From Saprospiraceae bacterium (GTDB lineage Bacteria > Bacteroidota > Bacteroidia > Chitinophagales > Saprospiraceae), in contig JADZFD010000032.1 of assembly GCA_020850225.1 (NCBI GenBank), forward strand, positions 147,291 to 211,290: a DNA stretch of 64,000 nt, written 5' to 3'. The notes under the pieces are model-generated. The model was not told where the DNA came from and did not search any database. It saw nothing but the letters and a program-made list of their open reading frames with translations. Shown piece by piece: positions 49,901-59,200 of the stretch (the first letter of the stretch is position 1; every line of letters begins with the position of its first letter). Made by a program: the position numbers and the translations under genes.

Positions 49901-51444
49901 CTGTATGTTACAGGGAAGTGGTATGGGTCATGGATTCGGATGGAACTACTGAAGTCTGGGCAAGCGATTTTGACCTTAAGAGTACGGCTAATTGTACCAA
50001 TGGTGATTTGACATTTGCCTTTGATGAGAAAGGATTGGAATCAGGAAAACGATTTTCATGTGCAGATTTACCGAATGGTCAGGCTGCAAGAATTCCATTG
50101 AAAATGTACGTTTTCGATGAAAGTGGAAATTTTGATTTTTGCGATGTTATATTGATTCTTCAGGATTCTCCACTAACCAATGCTTGTCCGGATAAAGCTA
50201 ATTTATTACCAACTATTTCTGGTAAAGTCGTTACAGAAACTCAGGAAGCAGTGAAGAATACTGAAGTAAAATTGGACAATCTGACCAATTCAACAGAAGC
50301 TTCCTATATAACTAAGGATGATGGTTACTATCAGTTTTCCGGGTTGAATGTTTTTGACTTCAAAGCAGTAAGTGCTGACAATGCTGAAAATCCGATAAAC
50401 GGTGTAAGTACACTGGATTTAGTTAAGATTCAAAGACATATACTGGGTATTGAATCTCTGGATTCTCCTTACAAATTGATTGCTGCAGACATTAATAACT
50501 CTAAATCAATTACTTCTTCTGATCTGACAAATCTTAGAAAATTGATTCTGGGTGTTACAGATAAATTTGACAATAACAATTCATGGAGATTTGTTCCTGA
50601 GAGTTATGTATTTGCTGACCCTCAATTTCCTTTTGATTTTGAAGATAAAGTACTGGTCGATTCGATATATGAAGATAAGAATAATGTCAATTTTATAGCT
50701 GTAAAGATTGGAGATATCAACAATAGTGCTGAAGTCAACAGTCAAAGCAGCAAAACAGAAACCAGAGGATCAAATGCGTTGTTCGTTGTGGATGACAAAA
50801 CATTTGAGCCGGGTAAATTATTGAAGGTAGACATTAAAGCAGGAGATTTGATGGAAATCATGGGTACTCAGTTTACAATGAAATTTGATGCAGAAAAATT
50901 GGAATTTTCTAATCTGAGAAGTGGATTAGTAACTGTTAAATCATCGAATGTCAACTTTAATCAGGTGTCCGAAGGTATTATTCCTTTGAGCATTGATATA
51001 GCAGAAGGGCTGCGTTTGAATCCGAATGACATTTTGTTTAGTATCGACTTCAGAACCAAATCAAATGGTAATACAAGGAATATCGGTATACTCCAGAGTG
51101 GTTTATCACCGGAAGTGTATGATATGCAGTCCAATGTTAGACGTTTGGATCTTCAGGTAAGAAATGGAGAAACCAATACGCCTCAAAATATTCTGTATCA
51201 AAACCAGCCGAATCCATTTAAAGATTATACGTCCGTATCGTTTGAATTGTCTAAAGCAGGTATAGGAGTCTTAAATATTATGGATATTACCGGCAAAGTA
51301 GTTTATCAGGTTCAGGATAATTTTGTAAAAGGATATAATACTGTTCACATCCAGAATAATCAATTGAATGGAGCTGGTATTTATTATTATCAGATAGAGA
51401 CAGGCGATTTTTCTGCTACAAGAAAAATGATACTTATTGAGTAA
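46996..51444 (+). CDS. Secreted HYR-like giant with dockerin-like, cohesin-like and T9SS sorting domains (about 1482 aa)
   Basis: The start is placed at the ATG at 46996 (MKRPNFTHF); a longer frame from a TTG at 46906 would run through the intergenic hairpin and lacks a signal-like N-terminus. The signal peptide core is FSILITFTLLNSFYLSAQ. The protein opens directly with the shared cysteine module (LACSAGVQISLEGDC ... GNRCWGYATIEDK). A pre-peptidase-like beta segment follows (DNA about 47460-47860). Then come RTWTATDKSGNS, RKWTILDWC, CPADIT, a SIDNC block with FCCQDI, and RTWKVTDWC. The C-terminus has the dockerin-like pair (GVSTLDLVKIQRHILG; DINNSKSITSSD), a cohesin-like domain and a T9SS sorting domain (QNQPNPF ... 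SATRKMILIE). Cysteines are frequent, as expected for an exported protein with disulfides. Confidence 0.88.
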   Translation: MKRPNFTHFNSLLQLADLLRAKTRAFSILITFTLLNSFYLSAQDCNEILACSAGVQISLEGDCTVMISPDMVMETLAYSADAYDVSAKLPDGTPMPEVVIGTDVFGRPIKRVVANVLQINQKLEVTVSLRGCGNRCWGYATIEDKLPPVLVTAPCEERITQFTGNVSSTDGQYNRPDACPGTTVNGVFYEIKKFAVDQNGIVDINLLDINLKFSLYQNGFNPASPCTNLIVTNVNSYSGNLVTGTNYTLVISTVVGGVPPGGIDYVLLIESRAGNIKSSVASTICSFVCSDEEAILKQTAANATNKPTFVDECTTVTLSKSDEVINLTCADRFSKVIKRTWTATDKSGNSVTLVQYLYFRKPSVADIICPADWIKDCNTPFAKLPNGTPKPEVSGFPQNIQCNNIQYYFEDVVFDLCGSGIKALRKWTILDWCTGEDRECNQTIKIEDKIAPVITCPADITSQPGGGPINPADVVPVSSGSCTASWAVKPPIAVSDCSGVTWDVTFMLADANGKPPVSGTWVKVDGDTRVQGTSPAFASSISPTARPFTIVGLPLGRTWLKYTVTDECGNSTDCFTEVDVVDLIPPTAICEGHTVVSLDESGWADLYATSLDDHSIDNCGPIVKFEIKRKTTTCPGYETDLNFGPKVRFCCQDITKPDSYVTVILRVYDKAGNYNDCETQVKVQNKRPPVLTCPSNKTLTCGDSKIDAWVSGTARFDSLFFGVPTLSGICGTGLFASKIVSNSLDNKCKTGVVKREWYLISDPTVTCLQTLTVVSPPFSANDITFPGEKTLASCNINDVTPEALNSKPIVQNTGCRDIGVTYSDQYFYNVDNICIKILRTWKVTDWCSYPTNQLIAERTQVIKLTGTGGAVFKNCKNQSYQTVPGQCDMELTLSAEAEDGCTDPNDLRYSWTVDLDKDGISDMSGTGKSFTRIFPVGTHSVKFTVVNRCGVPSSCTFDVTVSSSKKPTPVCYREVVWVMDSDGTTEVWASDFDLKSTANCTNGDLTFAFDEKGLESGKRFSCADLPNGQAARIPLKMYVFDESGNFDFCDVILILQDSPLTNACPDKANLLPTISGKVVTETQEAVKNTEVKLDNLTNSTEASYITKDDGYYQFSGLNVFDFKAVSADNAENPINGVSTLDLVKIQRHILGIESLDSPYKLIAADINNSKSITSSDLTNLRKLILGVTDKFDNNNSWRFVPESYVFADPQFPFDFEDKVLVDSIYEDKNNVNFIAVKIGDINNSAEVNSQSSKTETRGSNALFVVDDKTFEPGKLLKVDIKAGDLMEIMGTQFTMKFDAEKLEFSNLRSGLVTVKSSNVNFNQVSEGIIPLSIDIAEGLRLNPNDILFSIDFRTKSNGNTRNIGILQSGLSPEVYDMQSNVRRLDLQVRNGETNTPQNILYQNQPNPFKDYTSVSFELSKAGIGVLNIMDITGKVVYQVQDNFVKGYNTVHIQNNQLNGAGIYYYQIETGDFSATRKMILIE

Positions 51445-51478
51445 TGTGTTTTTATATAAAAATGATTCTGGGTTTTTC

Positions 51479-51516
51479 AAACAGGTTGTGGCAACACAAC
51501 CTGTTTTTGTTTGTTT
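51479..51516 (+). terminator. Intrinsic terminator after the third tandem giant gene
   Basis: AAACAGGTTGTG and CACAACCTGTTT form a perfect 12-base stem with a GCAA tetraloop, followed by a T-rich stretch. It ends only about 25 bases before the next ATG. Confidence 0.88.
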
Positions 51517-51540
51517 TATATCCAAACCATAAATTTCTAT

Positions 51541-52512
51541 ATGAAAGCCTGTATTATTGAACAAATTCATCAAAATCCTGTATTTAAAGACATACCTATG
51601 CCCGTTGCTAATGAGCATCAGGAAATTATTCGGATTAAAGCATCTTCCCTGAACCATAGGGATATGTACATCACACAGGGATTATATCCAGGTATCCGTT
51701 TGGGTGCTGTTATGGGATCAGATGGTTGTGGTGTCAACAGTCTGGGTCAGGAAGTTATAATAAACCCCAGTCTGGATTGGGGTGATAATCAGCATTTTCA
51801 ATCAAAACAGTTCAGGGTTCTGGGTGTTCCGGATGATGGTACTTTTGCGGATTATATCGCAATTGATAAGAAAAATGTTCATCCGAAGCCTGAACACCTT
51901 ACTTTTGCTGAAGCAGCAGCACTACCATTAGCCGGTTTGACAGCATATCGCAGTTTATTTAAAAGAGCTGGCCTCAAGGAAGGTGATAAAGTTCTCATTT
52001 CAGGAGTTGGTGGAGGCGTGGCTGCTATGGCTATGCAATTGGCACTCGCAGCCGGTTGTCAGGTAGCAGTCACTTCAGGGACAGATACCAAGTTACAACG
52101 TGCATCTGATCTTGGGGCTGATTTTGGTTATTCGTATAAGGATGAAGCGTGGACAAAAAAACTGATTAATGATATGGGCGGCATTGATGTAGTAATAGAC
52201 AGTGCAGGTGGCCCGGGATTCAGACATTTTATTCGAATAGCCAATCCGGGTGGAAGAATCGTATTCTATGGCGGAACATTGGGTAATATTGACGGAATTA
52301 ATCCACAACAGGTATTCTGGAAACAGATTTCTATACTTGGATCTACAATGGGTTCAGATGAAGATTTTTCAGAAATGCTTGATTTTGTAAATATACATAA
52401 AATAAAGCCTGTTATCAGTGATGTTCTTCAGTTTGACGACATCCTTTCAGGTTTTGAGACAATGCAAAAAAGCGGTCAGATCGGTAAAATCGTTTTTGAC
52501 CACACTTATTGA
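51541..52512 (+). CDS. MDR-family NAD(P)-dependent oxidoreductase (quinone reductase/alcohol dehydrogenase-like)
   Basis: A 323-residue medium-chain dehydrogenase/reductase. The GroES-like N-terminal half contains ASSLNHRDMYITQGLYP, and the Rossmann half has ISGVGGGVAAMAMQLALAAG for nucleotide binding. The Cys/His ligands of the catalytic zinc and the four-Cys structural zinc site are not seen, so it belongs with the zinc-free quinone oxidoreductase/enoyl reductase-like branch. The substrate is unknown. The start at 51541 (MKACIIEQI) is the family-like N-terminus; an upstream ATG at 51511 lies in the terminator's tail. Only about 25 bases separate it from that terminator, so it has little room for its own promoter. 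Confidence 0.88.
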   Translation: MKACIIEQIHQNPVFKDIPMPVANEHQEIIRIKASSLNHRDMYITQGLYPGIRLGAVMGSDGCGVNSLGQEVIINPSLDWGDNQHFQSKQFRVLGVPDDGTFADYIAIDKKNVHPKPEHLTFAEAAALPLAGLTAYRSLFKRAGLKEGDKVLISGVGGGVAAMAMQLALAAGCQVAVTSGTDTKLQRASDLGADFGYSYKDEAWTKKLINDMGGIDVVIDSAGGPGFRHFIRIANPGGRIVFYGGTLGNIDGINPQQVFWKQISILGSTMGSDEDFSEMLDFVNIHKIKPVISDVLQFDDILSGFETMQKSGQIGKIVFDHTY

Positions 52513-52530
52513 ATAACGGGTAAACGGAAT

Positions 52531-53148
52531 TTAATCACCAAAATGTCTCCTGTAATCTTCTATACTTGCACGGATTACATCATATGCTGTAAATCTATCG
52601 TAAACCTCATCCACACTTAGTATAGGCTGACTTTCAGGCATTTGCTTGTAAGTCAGGAAATAATGCTTCAGGCTGTTGATAATAGATTCAGGAATATCAC
52701 TGATATCTTTCCAAGCTCCGAATACGTCATCACCTTCCATAATAGCTATAATTTTGTCGTCTGCTTCATTATCGTCAACTAATCGCAAACCACCAATTGG
52801 GAAGGCTTTAACCAGTATGTCACTCTGAACAATATGCTTATTGGTAAGAACAAGAATGTCCAGCGGATCTCCGTCACCAAGGATGCCTTTTCTGCCACTA
52901 ACAGCCATGTTGAGGTCAGCAACCTTTTCTGCACAGTACGTTTGTGGTATAAATCCATATAGTGCCGGTACTATATTACTGTATTTCTGAGGTCTGTCTA
53001 CTTTAAGATAGCCCGATAATTTGTCTATTTCATACTTTATAGTATCACTTGGAGTAATCTCAATAAAAGCAGTAACTTTTTCCGGACATTCATCACCATA
53101 TGGTATGCCATGCCACGGATGAAGCTTGAATTTTGGTTTTTCAGACAT
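52531..53148 (-). CDS. ppa: Inorganic pyrophosphatase (family I)
   Basis: A 205-residue soluble pyrophosphatase. The family I signature GDGDPLDILVL (residues 91-101) supplies metal-binding Asp92, Asp94 and Asp97. The upstream FIEITPSDTIKYEIDK and downstream EADDKIIAI complete the active site. It hydrolyses pyrophosphate to phosphate in the cytoplasm and so pulls biosynthetic reactions forward, including ADP-glucose formation by GlgC. It converges with the oxidoreductase gene (18-base gap) and diverges from the cobalamin adenosyltransferase. Confidence 0.95.
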   Translation of the reverse strand: MSEKPKFKLHPWHGIPYGDECPEKVTAFIEITPSDTIKYEIDKLSGYLKVDRPQKYSNIVPALYGFIPQTYCAEKVADLNMAVSGRKGILGDGDPLDILVLTNKHIVQSDILVKAFPIGGLRLVDDNEADDKIIAIMEGDDVFGAWKDISDIPESIINSLKHYFLTYKQMPESQPILSVDEVYDRFTAYDVIRASIEDYRRHFGD

Positions 53149-53273
53149 ATTTTATAAGGTGGATTTAATTTTTATTGTTTATTCTCGACAAATCAACAGT
53201 TTTGATGTTGAATTGTTGTAAGGTCTGAGTAGATTATGTTTATGATTAATTAAATATTTTTAATAAATAGATA

Positions 53274-53825
53274 ATGAAGATATATACCAAAACTGGAGAT
53301 AAGGGAATGACAGGCCTTTTCGGTGGAAAACGTTTGCCCAAGGATGATTTGCGTATTGAAGCCTACGGTACAGTAGATGAGTTGAATGCATTTGTTGGTA
53401 CACTAAATACGTCATTTTCCGACGAAATACAAAACAACCAACTTGCAGAAATTCAAAAAAGACTATTTACCATTGGCTCTAATCTGGCTTCGGATCCTGA
53501 CAAAGATATGATTACACCGGATATAAAAACGGAGGATATATCCGATCTTGAATATGCGATGGATAATATGGAAGAAGAATTGCCTCCACTAAGAAATTTT
53601 GTACTACCTGGAGGACATCATGCTGCTGCTTTGGCACACGTATGCCGTACTGTTTGCAGAAGGGCTGAACGCAGGGTAATATCTCTTGACAGAGAATCAA
53701 CTATTGAACCATTGATTATACAATACCTGAACCGTCTTTCTGATTATTTCTTTATGCTTTCCAGATATATAGTTCATATACACAACGCAGAAGAAGTAGC
53801 CTGGATACCCAGAAAAGAAAATTAA
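53274..53825 (+). CDS. Cob(I)yrinic acid a,c-diamide adenosyltransferase, PduO type
   Basis: A 183-residue enzyme that transfers the adenosyl group of ATP to cob(I)alamin, forming adenosylcobalamin. The N-terminal signature TKTGDKGMTGLFGGKRLPKD (residues 5-24) followed by EAYGTVDELNAFVG binds ATP. The helical core contains FVLPGGHHAAALAHVCRTVC and RRAERRV, also conserved in the PduO/MMAB family. It most likely supplies cofactor to a B12-dependent mutase encoded elsewhere, since no corrinoid genes are adjacent. It starts 125 bases from the divergent pyrophosphatase. Confidence 0.94.
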   Translation: MKIYTKTGDKGMTGLFGGKRLPKDDLRIEAYGTVDELNAFVGTLNTSFSDEIQNNQLAEIQKRLFTIGSNLASDPDKDMITPDIKTEDISDLEYAMDNMEEELPPLRNFVLPGGHHAAALAHVCRTVCRRAERRVISLDRESTIEPLIIQYLNRLSDYFFMLSRYIVHIHNAEEVAWIPRKEN

Positions 53826-53843
53826 TCTGATATTGTAAAACAT

Positions 53844-53871
53844 TTTGATTCGTGTTTTTAATCTATATTTG
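53844..53871 (+). promoter_or_regulatory. Putative promoter upstream of the POT transporter (distal)
   Basis: TTTG (53844-53847), a 16-base spacer and TATATTTG (53864-53871), a full match to TAnnTTTG. The spacer is one base below the usual range, and the leader would be about 295 bases. Confidence 0.4.
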
Positions 53872-54094
53872 AAAATGATTTACTTGTTTTTTTGACACGC
53901 CAGGACAAATCTTATTATATAGGTAAAAGCCTTGTGTAGATTAGAACATGTAATACCTGATATACCCGGTGTTTTTTTAAGGTGTTTCCACTTTTTGTAC
54001 GGATTATTGTCATGTTTTTAATAATTTTTAATAAAACATTACTGTGTTATTTATCAAAAATATCATTAATCCGCTGTTATTTTAGAAACATTAT

Positions 54095-54102
54095 TAATTT
54101 TG
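54095..54102 (+). promoter_or_regulatory. Putative -7 element upstream of the POT transporter (proximal)
   Basis: TAATTTTG matches TAnnTTTG, 69 bases before the ATG. It has no evident -33 TTG, so it competes with the distal candidate. Confidence 0.35.
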
Positions 54103-54171
54103 ACAGATTTTAAGCATTTCAATATGTAATGAAATGTTTCCATTTTTTTAATTATTCTAATTTAATACCGG

Positions 54172-55812
54172 ATGACCACAAATAAAAAATCACTTGGAGA
54201 TACAATAAAATCTTTCAACAAAAACTTCTGGACAGCCAGTTTTATGGAACTCATGGAACGTTGGGCCTGGTATGGGATTTATACACTTTTTGGACTGTAT
54301 TTGGTTGGATCGACTGATGTTGGCGGACTTGGATTCAATCATATCCAAAAAGGTAGCATCATGGGTAATATCGTCGGTATTCTGTATTTTCTGCCTCTTA
54401 TATTTGGCGTGATAGCAGATAGAATTGGCTACAAATTGTCGCTTACTATCGCTTATTTGATATTGATATCCGGGTACTATATGCTGGGTGAGGTCAATAC
54501 ATATTCCAGCGTATTTATGGTGTTCCTGTGGGTAGCAGTTGGGGCAGCCTTTTTCAAACCTGTAGCTTCAGCCATTGTTGCCAGAAATACTGATGAATCT
54601 ACGGGTACACTCGGATTCGGCATCTTTTATATGATGGTCAATATAGGTGGTTTCATCGGTCCATCGATGTCTTCTCATCTTCGTACAGAATATGGCTGGA
54701 GAATCATTTTTGTTCAGGCTGCAGCAGTCATTACTATCAATCTGATAGTACTGTTATTGTTTTATAAAGAACCGAAAATCCAAAAATCAAAAGAATCAAT
54801 AGGAAAAGCTATTAAAGATTCTGTGATGAATATTGTTGAAGCACTTAAAGATAAACGACTGAGTATTCTGTTGATATTAATGGTAGGATTCTGGACGATG
54901 TTCAATCAATTATTCAATACTTTGCCTAATTTTATAGAAGATTGGGTCAATTCTAATGCCATCAGCAACTGGATAAACCAAAACATACCTGCTTTGGGAA
55001 AAACATTTACCCAGGATGGTCAGGTCAAACCGGAATGGTTTACAAACATTGACTCTTTTATGATTATCTGTCTTCAGATTACTATTTCTTATTTTGTTAC
55101 AAAAATGAGGCATATTCATGCTATGATACGTGGTGCAGTCATAGCATCAATAGGTGTTGGTCTTACATTTTATACCAATAATTTTATGTTTACAATCCTG
55201 GGTACTATGATATTTGCCATAGGAGAAATGATGTCCAGTCCAACTCTTTCGTCGTTTATAGCACTGATTACACCAAAAGGTAAGGAAGGTCTCTATCAGG
55301 GAACATACTTCTTACCGGTAGCCGCCAGTTATTTTGTAACAAGTTATATTTCCGGAGATCTATACCAGGCCTGGTCGGATAAATTATCGCTTTTACAAAA
55401 AGAATTGAGTACTCGAAATATTGAAATGCCGCATGTAGTTTCAAAAGAACAATTCATAGAAGAAGGTGCCAAATCATTGAATTTATCGATTTCAGGATTT
55501 GAGCAGCAATTGCAATTAAAAGCAGATCACCTCGACTGGGCAGCAATCGGAACAAAATTTAATGAACTCGCAGCATCCAAAGGAATAAATGTGGATCATG
55601 TACATCTGCCTTTCTCCAAAAATGAATACTTCGCTCTTGCTGAGCAAAAACTCAATATGTCCCACTGGGATATGACCAATATGTTGTGGGAGAATTATCA
55701 GCCCAACAAAATATGGTATGTGATATTTTTGATAGGGATAGTTTCAGCAATTTCCATAGTAATCTATGACAGATGGGTTGTCAAACCGATGAAGGATCAA
55801 GACAAGATGTAG
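54172..55812 (+). CDS. POT/PTR2-family proton-coupled peptide transporter
   Basis: A 546-residue polytopic membrane protein. The first helix carries ELMERWAWYG (residues 26-35), the ExxER proton-coupling motif of the POT family, although the following aromatic residues differ from the usual ERFxYYG. Other family-like stretches are FLPLIFGVIADRIGYK and GFGIFYMMVNIGGFIGPSMS. An insert of about 100 residues (about 400-505), with little membrane character, lies before the last helix. The likely substrate is di- or tripeptides, taken up with protons. It has no adjacent peptidase on the same strand. Confidence 0.88.
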   Translation: MTTNKKSLGDTIKSFNKNFWTASFMELMERWAWYGIYTLFGLYLVGSTDVGGLGFNHIQKGSIMGNIVGILYFLPLIFGVIADRIGYKLSLTIAYLILISGYYMLGEVNTYSSVFMVFLWVAVGAAFFKPVASAIVARNTDESTGTLGFGIFYMMVNIGGFIGPSMSSHLRTEYGWRIIFVQAAAVITINLIVLLLFYKEPKIQKSKESIGKAIKDSVMNIVEALKDKRLSILLILMVGFWTMFNQLFNTLPNFIEDWVNSNAISNWINQNIPALGKTFTQDGQVKPEWFTNIDSFMIICLQITISYFVTKMRHIHAMIRGAVIASIGVGLTFYTNNFMFTILGTMIFAIGEMMSSPTLSSFIALITPKGKEGLYQGTYFLPVAASYFVTSYISGDLYQAWSDKLSLLQKELSTRNIEMPHVVSKEQFIEEGAKSLNLSISGFEQQLQLKADHLDWAAIGTKFNELAASKGINVDHVHLPFSKNEYFALAEQKLNMSHWDMTNMLWENYQPNKIWYVIFLIGIVSAISIVIYDRWVVKPMKDQDKM

Positions 55813-56003
55813 CGATACCTTAAGTGTAAATTATATTACTATTATGATAGATGTAGATCAATTAATATGAATATTAACTGAATCATTAGTCATTTTATCT
55901 TTGAAAAGATATTTACATTGTATTAAATCATAAGGTGTATATTACTAATTGTCAATGGTATAAATATTTATTAAATTTATATTATAAATATTTGATAATA
56001 TTG

Positions 56004-56034
56004 TTGTCGTTTCAGTCAGGAAGACTTAACTTTG
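56004..56034 (+). promoter_or_regulatory. Bacteroidota-type promoter upstream of the metalloprotease giant
   Basis: TTG (56004-56006), a 20-base spacer and TAACTTTG (56027-56034), an exact match to TAnnTTTG. The start would be near 56041, about 180 bases before the ATG at 56224. Confidence 0.6.
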
Positions 56035-56137
56035 CAGTTGGATGTGAAATTCGTTTTTCCTTCGTGTAAAATTAATAACCAAAACTCAAATTTTTATTGA
56101 TGCACCATTTATTAGAAATAATTGGGAATTCTTAATT

Positions 56138-56191
56138 AAAAAGGTATGCTTAACATTATTATTTTTAATGATGTAAGTATACCTTTTTTTT
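56138..56191 (+). terminator. Terminator-like hairpin in the leader of the metalloprotease giant
   Basis: AAAAAGGTAT (56138-56147) and its continuation CTTA pair with TAAG ... ATACC and the following T run. There is one G-U pair and one bulged A, and a run of eight T (56184-56191) follows. It lies between the promoter candidate and the ATG, 32 bases before the start codon. It may end a short leader RNA or, less likely, serve the POT gene 330 bases upstream. Confidence 0.75.
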
Positions 56192-56223
56192 GTAAAATTG
56201 ATACTGAACCAAAACTTATTTCA

Positions 56224-59200
56224 ATGAGAAATTTTGTACTGATAACATTGATAGCATTTTTTTCAGGTATATTGCATGGTCAAAATAGGGTAGTACCTGA
56301 AAAAATTAGACAATTAGAACGTTCTGGTGCGACATTTGCAAATTTTGAATTATTTTCAAAAAATACCAATTCAGTTACTAATTTGAAATATCAGCAATCA
56401 GCTTCTGATGTTACTGTATTGTATTTGGATTATACAGCACTGGCACAAATCAATAATGATGCACCACCTTTTATATCTGTATTAATTCCGTACGGAGAAG
56501 ATGTACTTTCTGTAAAAATGTACAAGGAAAATGCTCTGAGTGATCAGTTTGAAGCATATGACAATAATGGTAATTCAATTGACTATAAACCAGGTAAATA
56601 CTATAGGGGTATTGTCGATGGAGATTATACTTCTTTAGTAGCAATAAGCTTTTTTGACAACAATATAATTGGTGTCATTTCTACGAATAGATTTGGTAAT
56701 ATTGTTATCGGAAAATCTACTGACAAACAGGATTATATAAGTTATTCAGACAGAAATCTGTTAGGTGTCAATCCATTCAAATGTGCTACAGAAGATTTAA
56801 AACTCAAAATCGAAGATTATATCAAAGATGAACCTGAAAAACTGAGAAGAACAAGAAGTACGACGAATTGTGCACGTATTTATTATGAGATAGGTAATGA
56901 AATTTATTTACAATTCAGTTCCAATATGCAGGACGTTCTTGACTGGATTACAGGGGTTCAGAATAATATAGGAACATTGTATGATAACGATGACATACGA
57001 GTAAATCTAAACGAGGTTAAAGTCTGGGTAACAGCAGATCCCTATACAGGAAGCTACTCAGATAATTTATACCTTTTTAGAGATTTAACACCAACCTTCG
57101 ATGGTGATATTGCTCATTTGGTAAAATATCCGGCAACAACAAGTGTTGCTTTTTTAAATTCTTTATGTTCTGAATACAGGTATGCTTATTCTGGTATTAG
57201 CTTGTCATATGCCCAGGTACCCGTTTATTCATGGACTATAATGGCAATGTCTCATGAGATGGGGCATGGGTTCGGTTCTCCCCATACTCATGCATGCGCA
57301 TGGAATGGAAATAATACTGCCATAGATGGTTGCGGACCTACAGCAGGTTATGACGAAGGGTGTAATGCACCACTTCCAAGTAACGGTGGAACGATAATGA
57401 GTTATTGTCATTTGGTTAGTGGTGTAGGAATCAATTTTAATAATGGATTTGGACCTCAGCCGGCAGCACTCATTCAAAACACAATTGATTCAAAACCATG
57501 CCTCGGAACCGACTGTGTAAATCCTGCTCAGGGATGTTTTTTTGATGTGATTGATTACGTTATGCCGGTTACGAAAGTTCAGTTGAGTAATATTAATAAT
57601 TCATCTGATAATCCAATCGGGAGTACAACACTTCAGGATTTTACCGGTATCATTGGCAATATGAATAGGGGTAGTTCTATTCCAATCGTCCTGGAAGGAG
57701 AATCATTGTTTACAGATCCTTATGATTTTTATTTTACTGTTTGGATAGATTGGAATCATGATGGTACCTGGAACAATACAGACGAAATGTTTCAGATTGG
57801 GTCAATAACTCCATATTACGGTAGTGGTCCTAAACAAGTAACAGGTAATATCACCATACCTAACAGTGCGTTGATAGGCAATGCAAAAATGAGGGTAGTG
57901 ATGAACTATGGTAATTATCATCAAAATGCATGTATACAGATATTTTATGGACAGGCGGAAGATTATACATTATATGTACTTCCGGCTACCTCAGGATGTA
58001 ATCAATTATTTATTTCTGAGTATGTTGAAGGTTCTTCCAGTAATAAAGCGCTTGAAATTTATAATCCAACCAATGCATCTGTTAGTTTGGATGGTGTTAA
58101 AATTAAAGTTTTTGCCAATGGCAATGTAAATCCTACTACAACGATTGATCTTACGGGAAAAGGAAGTATTACTCCATATGGAACTTATGTGTTAGTTGAC
58201 CAACAAGCCAATGCAACATTAAAAAGCTATGCAAATTATATACATACTGCAACTTTAGGTTTTAATGGCGATGATGCAATTGCTCTTGAAGTAAACAATG
58301 TTTATGTGGATGTCTTTGGGCAAATTGGTTTTGATCCGGGTACAGCCTGGACATCAGGAGGAGTTACTACATTAGATAAGACATTAAGAAGAAAAGCTTC
58401 AGTAACACAAGGAGATACGGATGGTTCTAATGTTTTTGATCCAAGTGCAGAATGGGTACAGTATAGTATTGATAGTTTTGATGGTTTAGGTATGCACAGT
58501 TCTGCATGTGATGCTCCTTGCCTGGGTTTGACAGGTATTACACCGGATAATGTCAGTATTATTAACAGTACCTGTAATGGACCAGGATGTCTTGTAAATG
58601 GTGGTGTTATTACAGCTCCTGTCATAACATGTCCTGCTGGTTCTACTTTGCAGTATTCAACTGATAATGGTTCAACCTGGGGCAATTCTTTGCCGGTATA
58701 TGCACAAACAGGACCTGCTCAAACAATAATTACCAGATGTAGTTGTGATGCTGATAATACTATAGTAAGTGCTTCTTCTACTCCGGTTTCGACCAGTCCG
58801 GGAGTTTGTGAAGTACCTTCTGAAACTGTTATCACAATCACAGACAATGATTGTACTTCAGGTACAAGTGGAAGTATCCGTGCTTCAGGTTGTGGCACAG
58901 GCACTTCGCTGGAATGGTCAGAAGATGGCACAACATGGAGCACCACAACACCTGATTATACAACAACAGCTAAAACGGTATATGCACGTTGCTTGGATAA
59001 TATCACAGGCTGTATAAGCACTATTGCATCAGCAACGACAAATCCGCAGTCTTGTTCAGGTGGAAGCCAGTCAGTTTGCTTTGGTGATGATTTTTCAGAT
59101 ATAGTCACGGGTAACAGTACTTCAACATCTGGCTCTGGTACTATTTGGAACGGAAATACAAATTTCCCGACCGTAGTTAGAGCATATCAGGCAGGAGGTG

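Larger units (their letters stand above)
53826..54171 (+). other. 346-base intergenic region before the POT transporter
   Basis: No coding frame or RNA gene was recognised. It holds two promoter-like elements listed separately, and a short inverted repeat near 54113-54138 (CATTTC / GAAATG with A/T flanks). No terminator of the upstream gene is obvious. Confidence 0.55.
55813..56223 (+). other. 411-base intergenic region with promoter and terminator-like leader
   Basis: Between the POT transporter and the partial giant gene lie a good promoter match (56004-56034), an 11-codon open frame (56100-56135) and a strong terminator-like hairpin (56138-56191). All precede the ATG at 56224. No tRNA was seen. 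The arrangement could be a small RNA gene or an attenuator. Confidence 0.55.

Noticed and set aside
14183..51444. A cellulosome
   Set aside because: Although dockerin-like and cohesin-like segments occur, no dockerin-tagged glycoside hydrolase is present; the only GH13 enzyme is cytoplasmic and lacks the block.
58302..58685. Minus-strand open frame of 127 codons in the metalloprotease giant
   Set aside because: Antisense to an intact plus-strand frame; Pro/Val-rich composition typical of reading repeats backwards.
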